Shown here: positions 11,401 through 23,229 of the stretch, in pieces | How positions within the stretch are numbered: the stretch's first letter is position 1 | Layout of the letters: each line of letters opens with the position of its first letter | NCBI GenBank assembly: GCA_050084515.1 | Contig: CM114271.1 | Location: 46,252,001-46,316,000, forward strand | Length of the DNA stretch: 64,000 bases | Direction: 5' to 3' | DNA from: Blasia pusilla | Taxonomy: Eukaryota; Marchantiophyta; Marchantiopsida; Blasiales | Position numbers and translations under genes: made by a program | Notes under the pieces: model-generated | Told to the model about the DNA's origin: nothing | What the model saw: only the letters and a program-made list of their open reading frames with translations | Databases searched by the model: none

Positions 11401-14345
11401 GATAGAGGATTCATGAGAGTGGAGCTACATATTGGAGGTTTCTATATGAGGAACCATCTCACTTGCCACATCTGTATATTATGCAGAGGGAGTATGAAAG
11501 GATTATGAATTACCTAATACATCATAGATTGTCACAAGTATCCCCACACCATTTTTATGGGATATGGATGATTTCAATGCACATGGCTCCACAAGCGGAC
11601 CCTCAAAATTCTTAAGTATGGGGGGGACTATCAAGTTGGATTATTTTGTGGAGGATTTTGATAGTTGCTATGAGGCATAGATGATGCATAGATAACACCC
11701 AATTGGACCCCTTCATGGCATGGAAGGTACTCTTTTAGCATTTGGAGGGCTCTTCTATGGGTGATTATCTCGAGGACCTCACCATACATATGTACTCTAT
11801 GCCATATGTGTGCGAGACCCTAGTAAACCACCCCTAGTTTTTTCCTCTCCCTAATATTAAACTCCCTTTTTACACCAAAATTATCGTATTAAAGCCCCTA
11901 CGGGCCTATCTTAGAGGTGGCATCTGTATATTTCAACCCCATACTGGACATAAATGTTTTTTGAGTCCCACAAAAAAAGGCGGAGAAGATCTAGAACTAC
12001 CAATGCATCAAAAATTACCCCCATAATTCCACACCAACACTCTTCTCTCAACTTTGCTCATTAAAATATGAACCTCGATTCTTCTCATAACTCATTGTGA
12101 CTCAATTCAGGTCATGGATACCTTTTTGACACATGTTTGGACAAAAGATTTTGTGTCTACGTGACCCAAACCAAACTATGGCAACAAGATTGGTCATACA
12201 AATTATGACGTGGTGAGCTCATATTCATGTACTATAGGTGAAGAGCCTACTCTAAATATTGGATGGGCTAAGTTGAGAAAGGGATCATGCATTTCCTTCT
12301 AAACTTTCAAACAATTTAGATTTCAATTTGGATGCTCCAATTGAAAAAATAGAAATCCCAATAGAATTTTTATTTTTGGTTTTTAATTCCAAGTCCTAAT
12401 GCTTGAAGTTCCTTCAACTTTTCAAATATCTTTAACCATCCCTAACACAAGTCCATATCAAGTTTCAACACTTGAAAGAGACAAAGGTGGAAGTTGTACC
12501 ATCTAGCTCGTGAGCGACTGAGTGTGAATCCTTCATCTTCCATTTTCAAGGGCATGAGTTGGGACCGTTGGATTTCCTCAGACTTTGCAAAGAGATGTGA
12601 AAATATACGAGGTGAAATTTGATTGAAAGGCTTAGATGATGGGAATTCTGTCCAATGATCTCTCCAAGTTCTAGCTTTAGGATTTAGCCATCATTTAGGA
12701 TTTTTTAATTTTAAGTAACTATTAGGAGGACTATAACCTTTGAAAAACAATCAACATTGCAAGGTTGTAGAGAAATGTGTCCCCAATTTTTTTTAGAGTT
12801 TTTCGATAGCTTATGGAGACGTAAAAATAATTTAAGTATTTTACTAATGATGATATATTTAAAAAAATTAGATATGTAATAATTATATGTATTTATGGGA
12901 TATACTCCTTGTTTTTTTTCTATACAAAAAATGCATTTAGTATCCCCGTGCTTATAGGTTAGTGCAAAATTTTGGGGAAAAAAAGAAGAAGGAACCCTCC
13001 TATCTTAGGGGTTAATATTTCAAAAAATCGCCCATTTCTAAATATAAGTACCCATATCTTAACTTACATTGGCTAAGTAATCCAATGAACACTAAAGTCT
13101 CCAAGGTGATTTCATGAGTTTTGTATTCTCTATGGGGTCATGGTCGGGGCATGGAGAGTATTTTGGTCTCGTGGACACGTATCATACACATAGCTATCAA
13201 TGTACGATGTGGAAACTATGGCTACAGCTATAACATCAACCACTATCTAGAGGGAGGATACATTTGAAGATATTGAAAACCTGAGTGCATAGAGTGTACC
13301 CATCCAAGCACTATGTACGTTCAACTTGCTGCTTGAGTTCTTCTGACAGTTTGTAAGGAACAATCAACCAAGGGTTGAGGACTGATAAGCTTTAGTCAAT
13401 TTATGAGTTTTGGTGGAGAGCTATAGTAAGTCTTTGAGAGGCGTATGTGTGTCTTTGATGATTGATCACAATGACTCCAATTGTGGCAAGGTTCAAGTTC
13501 TCATATATATATGTGATGCTAGACCATGAGTTACACAAAAGGGTATGTGGTGGGACTCTCTTGCACGTTGGTTCCATATAGAGGGGAAAGTGGCAAGGAT
13601 TCTTAGGCCTCCTAAGTATTTCACGTTATGATCAGCTCTTTGGAACTCATTGTGGAGACAACATCTTCTAGATGGTATTGTCTTTGATGGAAATGCATTG
13701 AGAGGAACAGTTCATACGAGTACGTTTATGATGACTATGCAACATCAAACATATGCATAGCCTAGCACGATGGCGTTGCAAAAGTTAGTAACGACTTTGT
13801 ATGACAGTTAGTGACATGTAGAGGCAGCCCCACAAAGGCTTTTTGGTTGGTGGTGATGCTCTATTATAGAGATACGAATTGGACATGTGGCAAATATATC
13901 CTAAAAGCATGTGCTCGAGACAATATACACAAAAATCTGGGATGGTGTGACAACTAGGGTGGTGGACATATTCTACATGCCATTTATAGAGCTCATGATG
14001 GTTGCACCTTGTGTGGTGATTTTGAATAACCAAATTGGGATATTCCATTTGGCTAGCGAGTTGGCTAGTCCATATAGAGCTCTATATTGACTTCATCTTC
14101 AAATTGAATCAAGAGCTTAGCTCCTTTTGTTGGGGAAGACAACATTTTTAGCAATATGGTTTAGAAAATGCTACATCATTCCACATCCATTTCAAATTAT
14201 AACATCAGTTGGATGAACTTCCTTGCCACAATACATGACTTATGAGGAGATAGCAATGAGGATTCAACAAAACCATCCTACATTTAGTGCAATGGTGCAA
14301 ATGAAACTGAAGGTGAATATGGCAAAGAAGAGGATATAACTCAAG

Positions 14346-14350
<5 letters not shown>
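8416..14350. other. Long AT-rich stretch, no recognisable gene
   Basis: About 5.9 kb of AT-rich DNA with dense stops. Open frames up to 87 codons (for example 13785-14048, -) occur at chance level and show no familiar domain. It may hold very old transposon remains. Confidence 0.45.
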
Positions 14351-14440
<90 letters not shown>

Positions 14441-14457
14441 TGTGTGTGTGTGTGTGT
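14351..14457. repeat. Compound microsatellite (AG)n-(TG)n
   Basis: About 44 AG units (14351-14438) run directly into about nine TG units (14439-14457). The Ser-Leu and Thr-His repeats that appear in translation here are only this microsatellite. Confidence 0.98.
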
Positions 14458-15854
14458 TGGAAGGAAGAAAAACCTTCACAATTATTTACTTTGACTTAGG
14501 CAATGAGGATTCCATTGATAGGTCTTAGTTGGGTATCAACTATACTAGATGAAGTGGCAAGTATGTGGTGTGGAGTGGTGAGTGCACCAATGGAAGCTTT
14601 ATAAGGTGAGGGAGTGCTCAAGTTGAGTATGTTATAAAGAGTAAGAATAATGACATATAGAGCATCCATGTCTTTTTGCCATTAACTTGACGATCATGGA
14701 AGTGGTTCTAACTGAGGTGTTCCAGTTGGGTAATAATTTATGTGGGAATGGTGGTATTTTTTCCTCATGTTTATAGGTAGATAGTTTTGAGGTGGCAACT
14801 CCTATATTGAAGAGAGAGATGAAGACTCCTAGATTATTGAGGTGGCAACTTCTTGTACGTGGTAGGCTGCAACAACTAGGATGGCGAAGTTATGAGCTAG
14901 GTTAGCTATTACATCAACCATAGCTACCCACCATGATGTGTAGTTACCACAATTGGTTTTTTCAGTGGAAATGTATGAGATACATATGTGTGGGTTCATT
15001 GATATTGGAGGCCTTGCATGCCACATACTCGGCCACATGGAGTGTGTGGGAGTTTGAGGAAGGAAGTACAATTCCGAGATCCATCTCATGGGATTTTCAT
15101 ATTGATGCACTATTACAGTGATGATTTCGTCCACATAGGTATGAGTATGATGGTTTTGGTCGGTATGGGAGATCAATCACCTTTTTTGGGCTAATCTTGA
15201 AAAGTTGGTAAGCTTTCATGACATCATCTGAAATTTTCATTTGTCCTGGGAATTTGTGGTAATCCACAACATATTTTTATAGAGGGTTTATGCTTGCAGA
15301 AACTCAAACTAGATGGGGGTATGGCCACAATGTTAGATGATGATAATGAGGAGCACATGACCCACACCGTGTTACCCTTGGATGTAGTTCTTCAAGGGAA
15401 ATGATTTTGCACTAGATGGTTATTGGTAGGATTGCAAGTGGGAGATTAATGATTGGGTGAGAGAGGACTTGACCTTCTCATCATACCATTGTTAAGGTGC
15501 ATATAGTTCTTGATGCTGCAATTGTATAATTTGGGTTGGAGGGACCCAACTATCAACTACGGAAACGATTTGGTGGCCCCTATCACCAACATGATGTGCC
15601 AATTCAGATTTTTGGAATGCATGTAAATTGTTAAAGATAAATTTAAGAGTATGAAATGTTAATAATGCATCTTTAATGGTAGTATATATTGATTGATTGC
15701 CTGATGTACCGAAGTCATTTTTAGTCATATAGACTCCCATGAATGAGTTTTCTATGAGAATCCATAATTTCTTCCAATAAAGGTCATGGAAATTTGACCA
15801 AAACTTTGGGAATATGAAAAAAATGATAGATTCTTTATTTCAAACGGTAAATTA
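14458..15854. other. AT-rich, unassigned
   Basis: No convincing gene. A 115-codon frame at 14829-15176 (-) overlaps a 62-codon frame on the + strand, and neither shows a known domain. Confidence 0.4.
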
Positions 15855-16345
15855 GAAAGGAAACCCCTTTTTGACATGGGACTCAAGTATGTTGGACATA
15901 CTCCCAACATATATTGGAAATTTTGGTTAATAGCTCACCCTTTCATTTTCAACCTTTATGGTATTTCCCTTCACCGAATGATGGTGATCCATGCGGTTGC
16001 TATTGATGGAGTGTTTTTGTCCTCAAAATTTCATTTGTTGATATCTAGTTGCCTAAAGACAACCATCTTTCAATCCTAATCCTCAACAATAAAGGAACCC
16101 TTTTTGACTCAACTCTTCTAAGCTACTCCAAAAATCTGCAAAATATGTCGGACATCCTTATGGCATGTCTTGGATATTTTGGCTAGTAGTTCATCATTTC
16201 ATTTTCAACCTTTTTGGGACTTTCCTGCCTTTAGTGATGGCGTTCCATGCATTTGCTATTCATGGAGCCTTTTCGTCCTCGAAATTTCATTCGCAGATGT
16301 CTAATTGCCCAAAAGACAAGTATCTTTCGATCCTAATCCCAAAAT
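15855..16345 (+). repeat. Tandem duplication, unit about 235-255 bp, two copies
   Basis: Copy 1 is about 15855-16085 and copy 2 about 16090-16345. Both begin AAGGAA(A)CCC(C)TTTTTGAC and both contain TTTCATTTTCAACCTTT and a later AAATTTCATT. Their + strand frames (15876-16079 and 16165-16431) translate to related peptides, for example HPFIFNLYG against HHFIFNLFG. The open frame kept through the duplication is mildly suggestive of coding origin, but I do not recognise the peptide. Confidence 0.75.
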
Positions 16346-16439
16346 GTGATGAGGAAATAAGAAATGGTCCTCTACATGTATTCTTGTTTCATCTACCCCT
16401 TCCATTTAAAATTAGGTGTGTCATCACTTAAAATAGGAT

Positions 16440-17520
16440 GAAACAAAAAAAATATTATATGAGCCAAATGGCCGTCGAAATATCCGAAATCGCTCGGGTG
16501 ATCCAGTTTGTGGTGGAACTAAATGGGAAGGGAACTCTAATCTCCGAAAGAAAAGGACATATGAAACTTTAGACGGAGGGCATATGTCGTCCGGTCTATG
16601 TAGCGGTCAGCATACGCCGGCGGGGCCTTTCCACGGCGGATTCTCACGGCTAGGGACCGAGAGGGCACAGAGGAGGAGCATGATACACGGGAAAATGAGC
16701 TGGAATCTTTAGACACCGCCCGGATTCAATGGGAGTTGTGCAAAAGTTAAATGAATAGTAAGACCTCCATAACACAGGGCACTGAGAATTGAAGAACGCA
16801 AAATGGATGATGCCTGGTCATCATAAATTAAAAGAAAGAGGGGAGACGGGAAAAGAAAAGACGCAAAATCACAAGGAAGCAGCGAACGACACCACGATAT
16901 TCTCGACCAAAACCCCGTGCCCTTTTCCCTCTCTAAAGTCGCACCTCCAGACGGGCAGCGCTGCCCCGGATCTGCGAATCCGACACCGCTCCCGATACGG
17001 GCAAAAAAGTAGGCCTTAGCTGGAGTCGCCGCGCGTCGACTTACGATTCACGGGGTTGGCATTGGACGGGAGTGGGGGGGGTTAATTCCGTAGCAGGGGA
17101 CGAAAGGGGGCGGGGCGGGGGAGAACGGTCTTGTTTTTCTCCGAAGAGAGGGAGGAAGGTTTAGCGTCGAGCGTCACCGGACTGGATGGACTCCCAGAGC
17201 CAACAACAATGATGAACTGAACTCTAACTACCGAGATTTGGCTGTGTAGCGATGGACAGGTGGTGAACAGGAGCAGGCTTGTCAATCCTGTAGCGAAAAG
17301 AGTCTGTCCCGTTCTGGTGCAAACCTCCGTTACTCCGTAGAGATAGGTCACGGGAGGCACTCGAATGAATCAGGGAGCCTGTGGGGGACATCTTGGGGCT
17401 GCCGAACACTAGTGTCCCTAAAGTAACGACCGTTCCAGATGTGTGTTCATCACATGCTTGTTGTGTTGTTGTCAGGTTTGGGGGGTTTCTCCGTCGAACC
17501 CGTACATTTCCCGACCGGTA
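16440..17520. other. GC-richer patch, unassigned
   Basis: GC-rich relative to its flanks, with G runs near 17070-17120. Overlapping frames on both strands (for example 17082-17360, -) have no known domain. No RNA gene recognised. Confidence 0.4.
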
Positions 17521-17524
17521 ACGT

Positions 17525-17590
17525 CAATCCGGTTTTTGAATACGATTTAAATCCGGTTTTTGAATACGATTTAAATCCGGTTTTAAATAC
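17525..17590. repeat. 24-bp tandem repeat, about 2.6 copies
   Basis: The unit starts ATCCGGTTTTTGAATACG and ends ATTTAA. The last copy is partial. Confidence 0.9.
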
Positions 17591-18300
17591 TCTATAAAAA
17601 AAGAAATGCTTCTTTCCTAGTTGATGATTTGAAAACGAAGACGATTTTTACTCTGTTGAAAAAATAAAATTAACTCAGTAGGCGTACTCGGAACCCGGAT
17701 CTCCCTAAACCCGGTCTAATTAGCTTCGCTCGCTCCATCTAAAAATATTTACCTGACCGTGATACTATGGCATACCGTAAACGATATCTCTAGCATGAGC
17801 ATTTGGTTGGAGGTTCCGGGGGGAACGCATTTCCCGTAAAATAACACTGGTACGATCTTTATGCGACGCACGGGCATCTTACTTGGGGATGCAATAGAGC
17901 GAATCAATTTTGGCTCGGTGAGTGGCCCAAAGCTTGAGTCGTGTCCACTATTGTCGGGTGGCTTTTGAGGTGCCCGTCCCACCGTGACGGGGCGTCCTGT
18001 GCATCTTTGTGGCCGTGTATTCGTGTGTACATATGTGGCGACATCACGACTATCCAAAACTAATTGTCTGATTCCTTGAATTCTTCACAGCCGAGAGCTA
18101 TGGACGTCCCCTTTCACGGATGATCGAACTCACAGGCCGTAATACTCTTGCTAAACTCTTACAATGGCGGTCGTGATCAAATTTAAAAATGTGAACTAGA
18201 AATATGATGGGGCAATTGGTGAGCTTTTGCTTGTCGAAAATTTCAAATGTGGAAGTCTTAGATAGCCATCCCAAGATGGGTGTCTCTAATAATAGTATAG
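17591..18300. other. Unassigned
   Basis: No gene recognised. A 102-codon frame on the - strand (17749-18057) shows no domain. Confidence 0.35.
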
Positions 18301-18301
18301 A
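18150..18301 (-). mobile_element. Possible Helitron 5' terminus (starts at 18301, - strand)
   Basis: On the - strand from 18301 the sequence begins TCTATACTATTATTAGAG, preceded by A. It shares its first 13 bases with the possible terminus at 6980. The 3' end is not found, so the left limit is arbitrary. Confidence 0.3.
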
Positions 18302-18384
18302 TAATGTAAAGGGTAAATAGGGTTTCTCATATTAGTCCGGTATGAATGTGGTGTTCACGATCCTCATCACTTCACATGCCTAAA

Positions 18385-18408
18385 CCTTGCGTTTGATCAA
18401 ACGCAAGG
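18385..18408. repeat. Perfect 24-bp palindrome
   Basis: Half-arm CCTTGCGTTTGA followed immediately by its exact reverse complement. Confidence 0.9.
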
Positions 18409-19158
18409 CAAGAGGCAAGACTTGGGAGGAGTTCAAGTTTCAAGACATTGGTTGCCAAGAGGATTTGGAACTTGACTAGTCTTTGAGGGTTTTGCCGTGT
18501 TTAAGGTCATAACAATCGGCCCCTAAGTGCATTTAAGATGGAATTGGAAAGCTTATGTAAAGATAATTCCAACTCACCAAAGATCCAAACAAACGTAAGA
18601 ACAGATATCAAGAAGATATCCCTCAACTATCAGATTGGTAGTTGCGTTGAGGGCCAAAATGAGCAGCCCAAGAGGACTTTCCCAAAGGTAGGGAGAGGGA
18701 AGAGATCTCTAGAACTATATATAAGAAGGAGGGTCTCCAAGGGGTGCTTAGGGCGTGAACTCTACTTTGGGGCCCCGTGAGGCGAACCAAGGGCACGAAG
18801 TGGATCGGGAGGTTGGCTTCGGGGTTGTGTACATCAAGCCAAGTTCGAAGGGTGAAAGTTTAGATGTCAACCTTAGACCTCGACTCGTGATTGAATTCTT
18901 AGGTCTCGATTTTAGGATTTATTGGACAATTGGAATCGCCAGGCATGCAAGGCTCGTATTAGGTGTATGGACTATCTAGGAAGTATGTCCCAAGTCTAGA
19001 AGACTTGTCGGTGTTGGAAGTGAGGAGATAGGAATTGTTGAGCTTGTTAGATAGCCAGAGTTGAGAACTCGAGAAGATGTGTGGATGATTGATTCAAACA
19101 TTGCTTAACATGAGTGTGTTTGGGTGCAGATTAGTAAGGAGAGCGTGTTGAATGTACG
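18409..19158. other. Unassigned flank of family B element
   Basis: Two overlapping + strand frames (18538-18780 and 18755-18979) show no known domain. A TATA-like CTATATATAAG sits at 18715-18725. This could be part of another, decayed LTR, but I found no second copy in the window. Confidence 0.35.
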
Positions 19159-19739
19159 TGTCGTGCGAATCCACATCGTCATACAACATACATCGCTGAC
19201 ATACCATACTCACATACATACATAACATAGACGAGAGTATCCACAAACACAAGTGTACCACAACTGAAATGCGTGAAAGACCTACTGTCATAAAACACGT
19301 TTACAATCACATACAATCGAGCCAAACCCACTCCACGATGGGAGAATCCAGGTTGAAGCTTGCGGGAAACACCATAGCCAAGAGCTCTACTCACTACCAA
19401 GGCTAACTCCCAACGCAACAGGCTCAACTCAAAGAACTGACTGTTCTTTGAGTGCACTCCACCTTATATCCTCCAACCTAAGAGCGGGCCCTACTGGGAA
19501 ACTCACCCCCAACTGAGTAACCCCCAACCCTATGTATGGAACCGCATCTCTACCAAGCCACTACGGTCCTACATAAGGAATGACCTCTACTAGCACACTA
19601 TACTCTACGACATAATCCGTATGGTCATGACAAATTGTCGTATGAATCCACATCGTCATACAACATACATCGCTGACATACCATACTCACATACATACAT
19701 AACATAGACGAGAGTATCCACAAACACAAGTGTACCACA
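19159..19739 (-). repeat. 3' LTR block of family B (repeat - middle - repeat)
   Basis: On the - strand, directly after the polypurine tract, it starts TGTGGTACACTTGTG and ends CGCACGACA. A ~102-bp unit occurs at both ends (19739 to about 19638 and about 19263-19159) around a middle part (about 19631-19262) that itself starts TGTCATGACC and ends CATTTCA. The 5' LTR of this element consists of the middle part only. The ~40-bp end of the outer unit resembles the end of the family A LTR repeat (shared GCGATGTATGTTGT and CGATGTG). Confidence 0.7.
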
Positions 19740-19740
19740 A

Positions 19741-19752
19741 CTCGCCCCCCTA
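19741..19752 (-). promoter_or_regulatory. Polypurine tract of family B element
   Basis: AATTAGGGGGGCGAG on the - strand directly precedes the 3' LTR block. Family A has the same G-run and GCGA core at the matching place. In LTR elements this tract primes plus-strand DNA synthesis. Confidence 0.7.
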
Positions 19753-19914
19753 ATTGGCGGTTAGGTCCCTCTAACTCCCAGGTAGCCCTATACATCTACT
19801 ACATGCTATACACCTTCTTGGGTGCCCGAATCAGAAGGCCAGGTGCTAGGTTGCCCCATCGTTAGTCGCACATCTGTAATCCATATCATGCAAAGATCAA
19901 GTTATCTACCTCTC

Positions 19915-20060
19915 CTAAGTACATCGAGGACAAACCCACCTTCCAAAGAGGGAACAACATCCAAACGTGGAGTCAAACACATAATGTGCCAACCCTAGAA
20001 CACCGATCACACACCAACATACGGGTCTGCGTTACAAAGCAGACCCACACAACATGCACC
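19915..20060 (-). pseudogene. PHD finger remnant at polyprotein C-terminus, family B
   Basis: The first Cys pair reads CMLCG at the end of the integrase frame. One base out of frame, after a 26-base gap, come MLVCDRC (Cys3, Cys4), then a further frameshift, then GWH and, past more damage, a WVCPRC-like end. Compared with the family A copies, the Cys/His order of a C4HC3 PHD finger is recognisable, but two or more indels break it. Confidence 0.6.
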
Positions 20061-21300
20061 TCAAGCTAGCACGTATCATGGCTAAGCTTGGGTCAACAGT
20101 ACCATCCACATTTGGAAGATGACATGGCGCACAATTACGCACATGGTCCTTCCAAACAACTCCATCACGACCCTCCAACATGAGAACTCTAGAAGCTAAC
20201 ACCTTGCGACTCAGTAAAATAGTGCGCCTGCCGTCACATCCAACATTGTCGGGGCAATCTGCTACAACAGACATAAGTCCCCACATGGAACCTACAAATC
20301 GATGGTCGATAACCTCCACCTCAAATGGTTGCATACCGCAACGTATCCCTGTGTTGAGCAATGGCAAGATTCTCAAAGGCCGTTGGCATAACTCTCCGAA
20401 AGAGCTCCGCCGAGAACACACCTCATCCACATCTCCGGGTCATCAAGGTTCACCACCTCACTAGACTCCCGACCAATTTCTGCTGGCAAGTCCGGATCTC
20501 GGCCGATAAAAGTAAAATAAGGTGAGAAGGAAGCCAAGGATGCTTGGCGATCGAACCTATACCCCATGGCTAACCATGGCAAATCGAATATCCGGTCTCC
20601 AAGATGCCCTTCAGAGGCCATACTTGCGCAATGCCCTCTTCACCGCCTCGAACCACATGCTCAGCCAAACCATCCGCCTACGGATGATCTCGAGACGTGG
20701 TCCGATGATCAATCAACGCCTTGTCACACAAGACCTGAAACTCACCCAAACTCAGACTCGGTCGGTCAAGACTTCAGGTGGTGCACCAAAATGACTAAGC
20801 ACTCTATCCAGAAATGCATACGCCGTTCCTCACTCGCCTTGTCCGGTAATGCCACCAACTCAATCCACTTGGAGAAGTGCTCCACCATCACCAACACATA
20901 TCGATGATGTCGCGATACCAACGGTAACGGTCCCGCAAAGTCCACACTCCAACGGTAACCCAACCCCATAATAGGCAAGGGGTGTAATTGTGGTGTAGGG
21001 GCATTAAATGATGCCTCACCCGGTCACAAACCATACAACGTGACACCAATCGCTGCACCGAGTATGCATGCCACGCCACCAATATCGCCAAGGAGTAAGC
21101 TATACGACGCTTTACCCCAAAATGTCCCAACTCCTCATGGGCATGTCGCACAATGCGCTCTCTCTCGAGCCAAATGTGGCACTACTCAGACTCTACCATC
21201 CTCCCACACGCGGAGAATATGTGTTCCCTCCAATCGATACCTCTTAGCACGTTGAAGAACACGGTCTCGCTCCTTGGCACTCACTATGCCCGGCACCCGA
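20032..21300 (-). pseudogene. Gypsy integrase, family B (decayed)
   Basis: On the - strand, the HHCC zinc domain appears at 21151-21000 (HAHEELGHFGVKR and RCMVCDRVR). Then follow part of the catalytic core (20978-20766: DFAGPLP, VEHFSKWIELVALPDKAS) and a C-terminal region (20430-20032) with LEGRDGVVWKDHVRNCAPCH, closely matching family A. The core is broken by several frameshifts. Integrase joins the element's cDNA ends to host DNA, using two Asp and one Glu. The C-terminal block corresponds in position to the GPY/F or chromodomain part of other gypsy integrases, but I cannot assign it to either. Confidence 0.8.
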
Positions 21301-21608
21301 CTGGTCCGTAGGAACTCCAACACCAACGCATCATCATGAATATCACGCTGATCCGCACCACCATCTCCAACCTTAGGATCTCAAGGTCGCCATCTACCCT
21401 CGACTAGAGTAAGATATCACGTGGTCCTCCATACTAGAGTCCACACCTAACCAACATTAAAGGCGGATGCATGCCAACCTGGCACCATCTCCTCATCAAC
21501 CTCGCCATGCCATCTAGCCCCTGTTGTATCCTCTTGGCTAGTACATGGGTTCCTACTCAACCCATCAAGATCAAGGTTGGCAACCCAGGTCTATGTACCA
21601 CCCGGAAG

Positions 21609-21971
21609 TCATACTCTGTAAGATAAGAGCCCACCGTGCAAGCTTCCTGTAAGCTTGTCCGACTCCATCAACCACTTGAGCGGTTGGTGATCAGTAACAA
21701 GGGTAAACTGGGTGCCAAACAAGTAACACCTAAAGTGTGCCACAGCCCACACTGCTGCCAAGCACTCTCCCTCATATGAACTATAGCACGACTCCGCTGC
21801 ATTATTCGAACGACTTGCATAGGCCACCACAAACTCCATGTGCTCATCATCATGTTGTGTCAACACCGCTCCAAGTCCCAACCTACTCCAATCAGTGTGT
21901 AACTGAAATGGGCGCCCTCTGATAGGTCTCCTCAAGATAGGCGCCGCCACCAACTGGGCCTTAAGCTCCAC
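21609..21971 (-). pseudogene. RNase H domain, family B
   Basis: Open for 120 codons on the - strand. It shows the retrotransposon RNase H pattern: FQLHTDWSRLGLGAVLTQHD (first Asp), SYEGECLA (Glu) and TDHQPLKWLM (Asp). The same domain in family A (63362-62994) is about 75% identical by eye. RNase H degrades the RNA strand of the RNA-DNA hybrid during reverse transcription. It lies between RT and integrase, as in Ty3/gypsy. This domain reads through, although the polyprotein around it does not. Confidence 0.85.
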
Positions 21972-21999
21972 AAAAGCTCTCTCCTGATCATCTCCCTAG

Positions 22000-22870
22000 T
22001 GCCACTCTTGATCTGATTTCAGCAATTGGTTCAAAGGCTTTGCCATAGCACTAAATCCCTTCACATACCTCCGATAATAGTTCGCCAATCCCATGAATGC
22101 TCAAACTCTACTCACATCTACCGGACGCGGAATAAGTGCAATAGCCTCCACCTTTGCTTGTTGAACTCCCAAACCACATGGATAGATCACATGACCCAAG
22201 TACTCAACATCCTCATGGAAGAACTTACACTTTCCTGGATGCAAACGTAGACCATGAGCTTTCAACCGCTCAAACACCATCTGCAAATGTATCTGATGCT
22301 CCTCCACCGTGTTATTGAACACCAAGATATCATCAATGTAACACCGAACAAAATCCAACCCTGCTAGGATCCTGTCCATCACTCTTTGAAACTCGGCAGG
22401 TGCATTCTTCAACCCAAAGGGTAAGAATTTCCACTGGTACAAACAATCCTTGCCATGAGAGTTGACACCCCAAAATGTGTCTTGGCCTTGTCACTCTCCC
22501 AAATCGGCAATTGATGGTATCTCGCTCAAGATCCAAAAATCTTGAAAATCTTTGCCTGTCCCACCACATCAAAGATCTCCTCAGTGTAGGCATGACATAC
22601 CTATCGGCCTTGGTTTGCCGATTGATAGGACGGTAATCTCCACACATCCACCTATCGTGTAGTTGCCATGCATATCCTTTTTGGCGGGCATGACAAAGTG
22701 GGCGATGCATACTCTCCATGCGACAACTCCACTAATCCAGCCTCCAAAAGGTCCAACGTCCTACTCAATCAAGTCCCTCTCCATATCACTATATCGATAG
22801 GGACGACGGAAGATTGGCGTATCACTAGCCAAATCAATCCGTATACCGGTCCAACCAGAGAACCCAACTC
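22000..22870 (-). pseudogene. Reverse transcriptase, family B (decayed)
   Basis: Three - strand pieces in different frames make up a gypsy RT. The first has LDLLEAGLVELSHGEYASPT and a damaged RPINRQTKADRY (22719 region). The second has EEIFDVVGQAKIF and YHQLPI. The third (22442-22101) has FGLKNAPAEFQRVMDRIL and the catalytic YIDD (about 22340-22329), then the thumb region GKCKFFHEDVEYLGHVI. Family A has the same order without most of the damage. The enzyme copies element RNA into DNA. Frameshifts and stops in the fingers region rule out function here. Confidence 0.85.
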
Positions 22871-23229
22871 CTTCATGCTAAAGGCAAAACAACTCCTATA
22901 AGCACGTAGGAGGCGTGTCAGCGTTGTTTCTCACCTCCCGTAAGCTTGGGCCCAAGTAATGGCTCCCAAGTCTCCTCCACCGGCACACTAGAGGGAGAGG
23001 ACGATGCCATTGGGCACTCATAACCCCCTCACAAGATGGTACACCCTTAGCTACACCATCATCCGAGCAAATAACTCCTCCACCAAAGCATGAGCAACCA
23101 ACTCCACATGCCCAGCCATTACATCCCATTTACTCCAAGGATGCAAAATACTACTCTCCTCGCCCCGGGCCGATGCCTCTACCGCCCCGGTAGCCATCGA
23201 GCTCATTACAAGGGGTGGAAGACCCATGA

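Noticed and set aside
14264-14479. 71-codon frame on the - strand with a long Ser-Leu run
   Set aside because: It is the translation of the (AG)n-(TG)n microsatellite.
20180-20907. + strand frames of about 90-113 codons over the integrase region
   Set aside because: The - strand encodes recognisable integrase at the same place; the + frames are antisense shadows.
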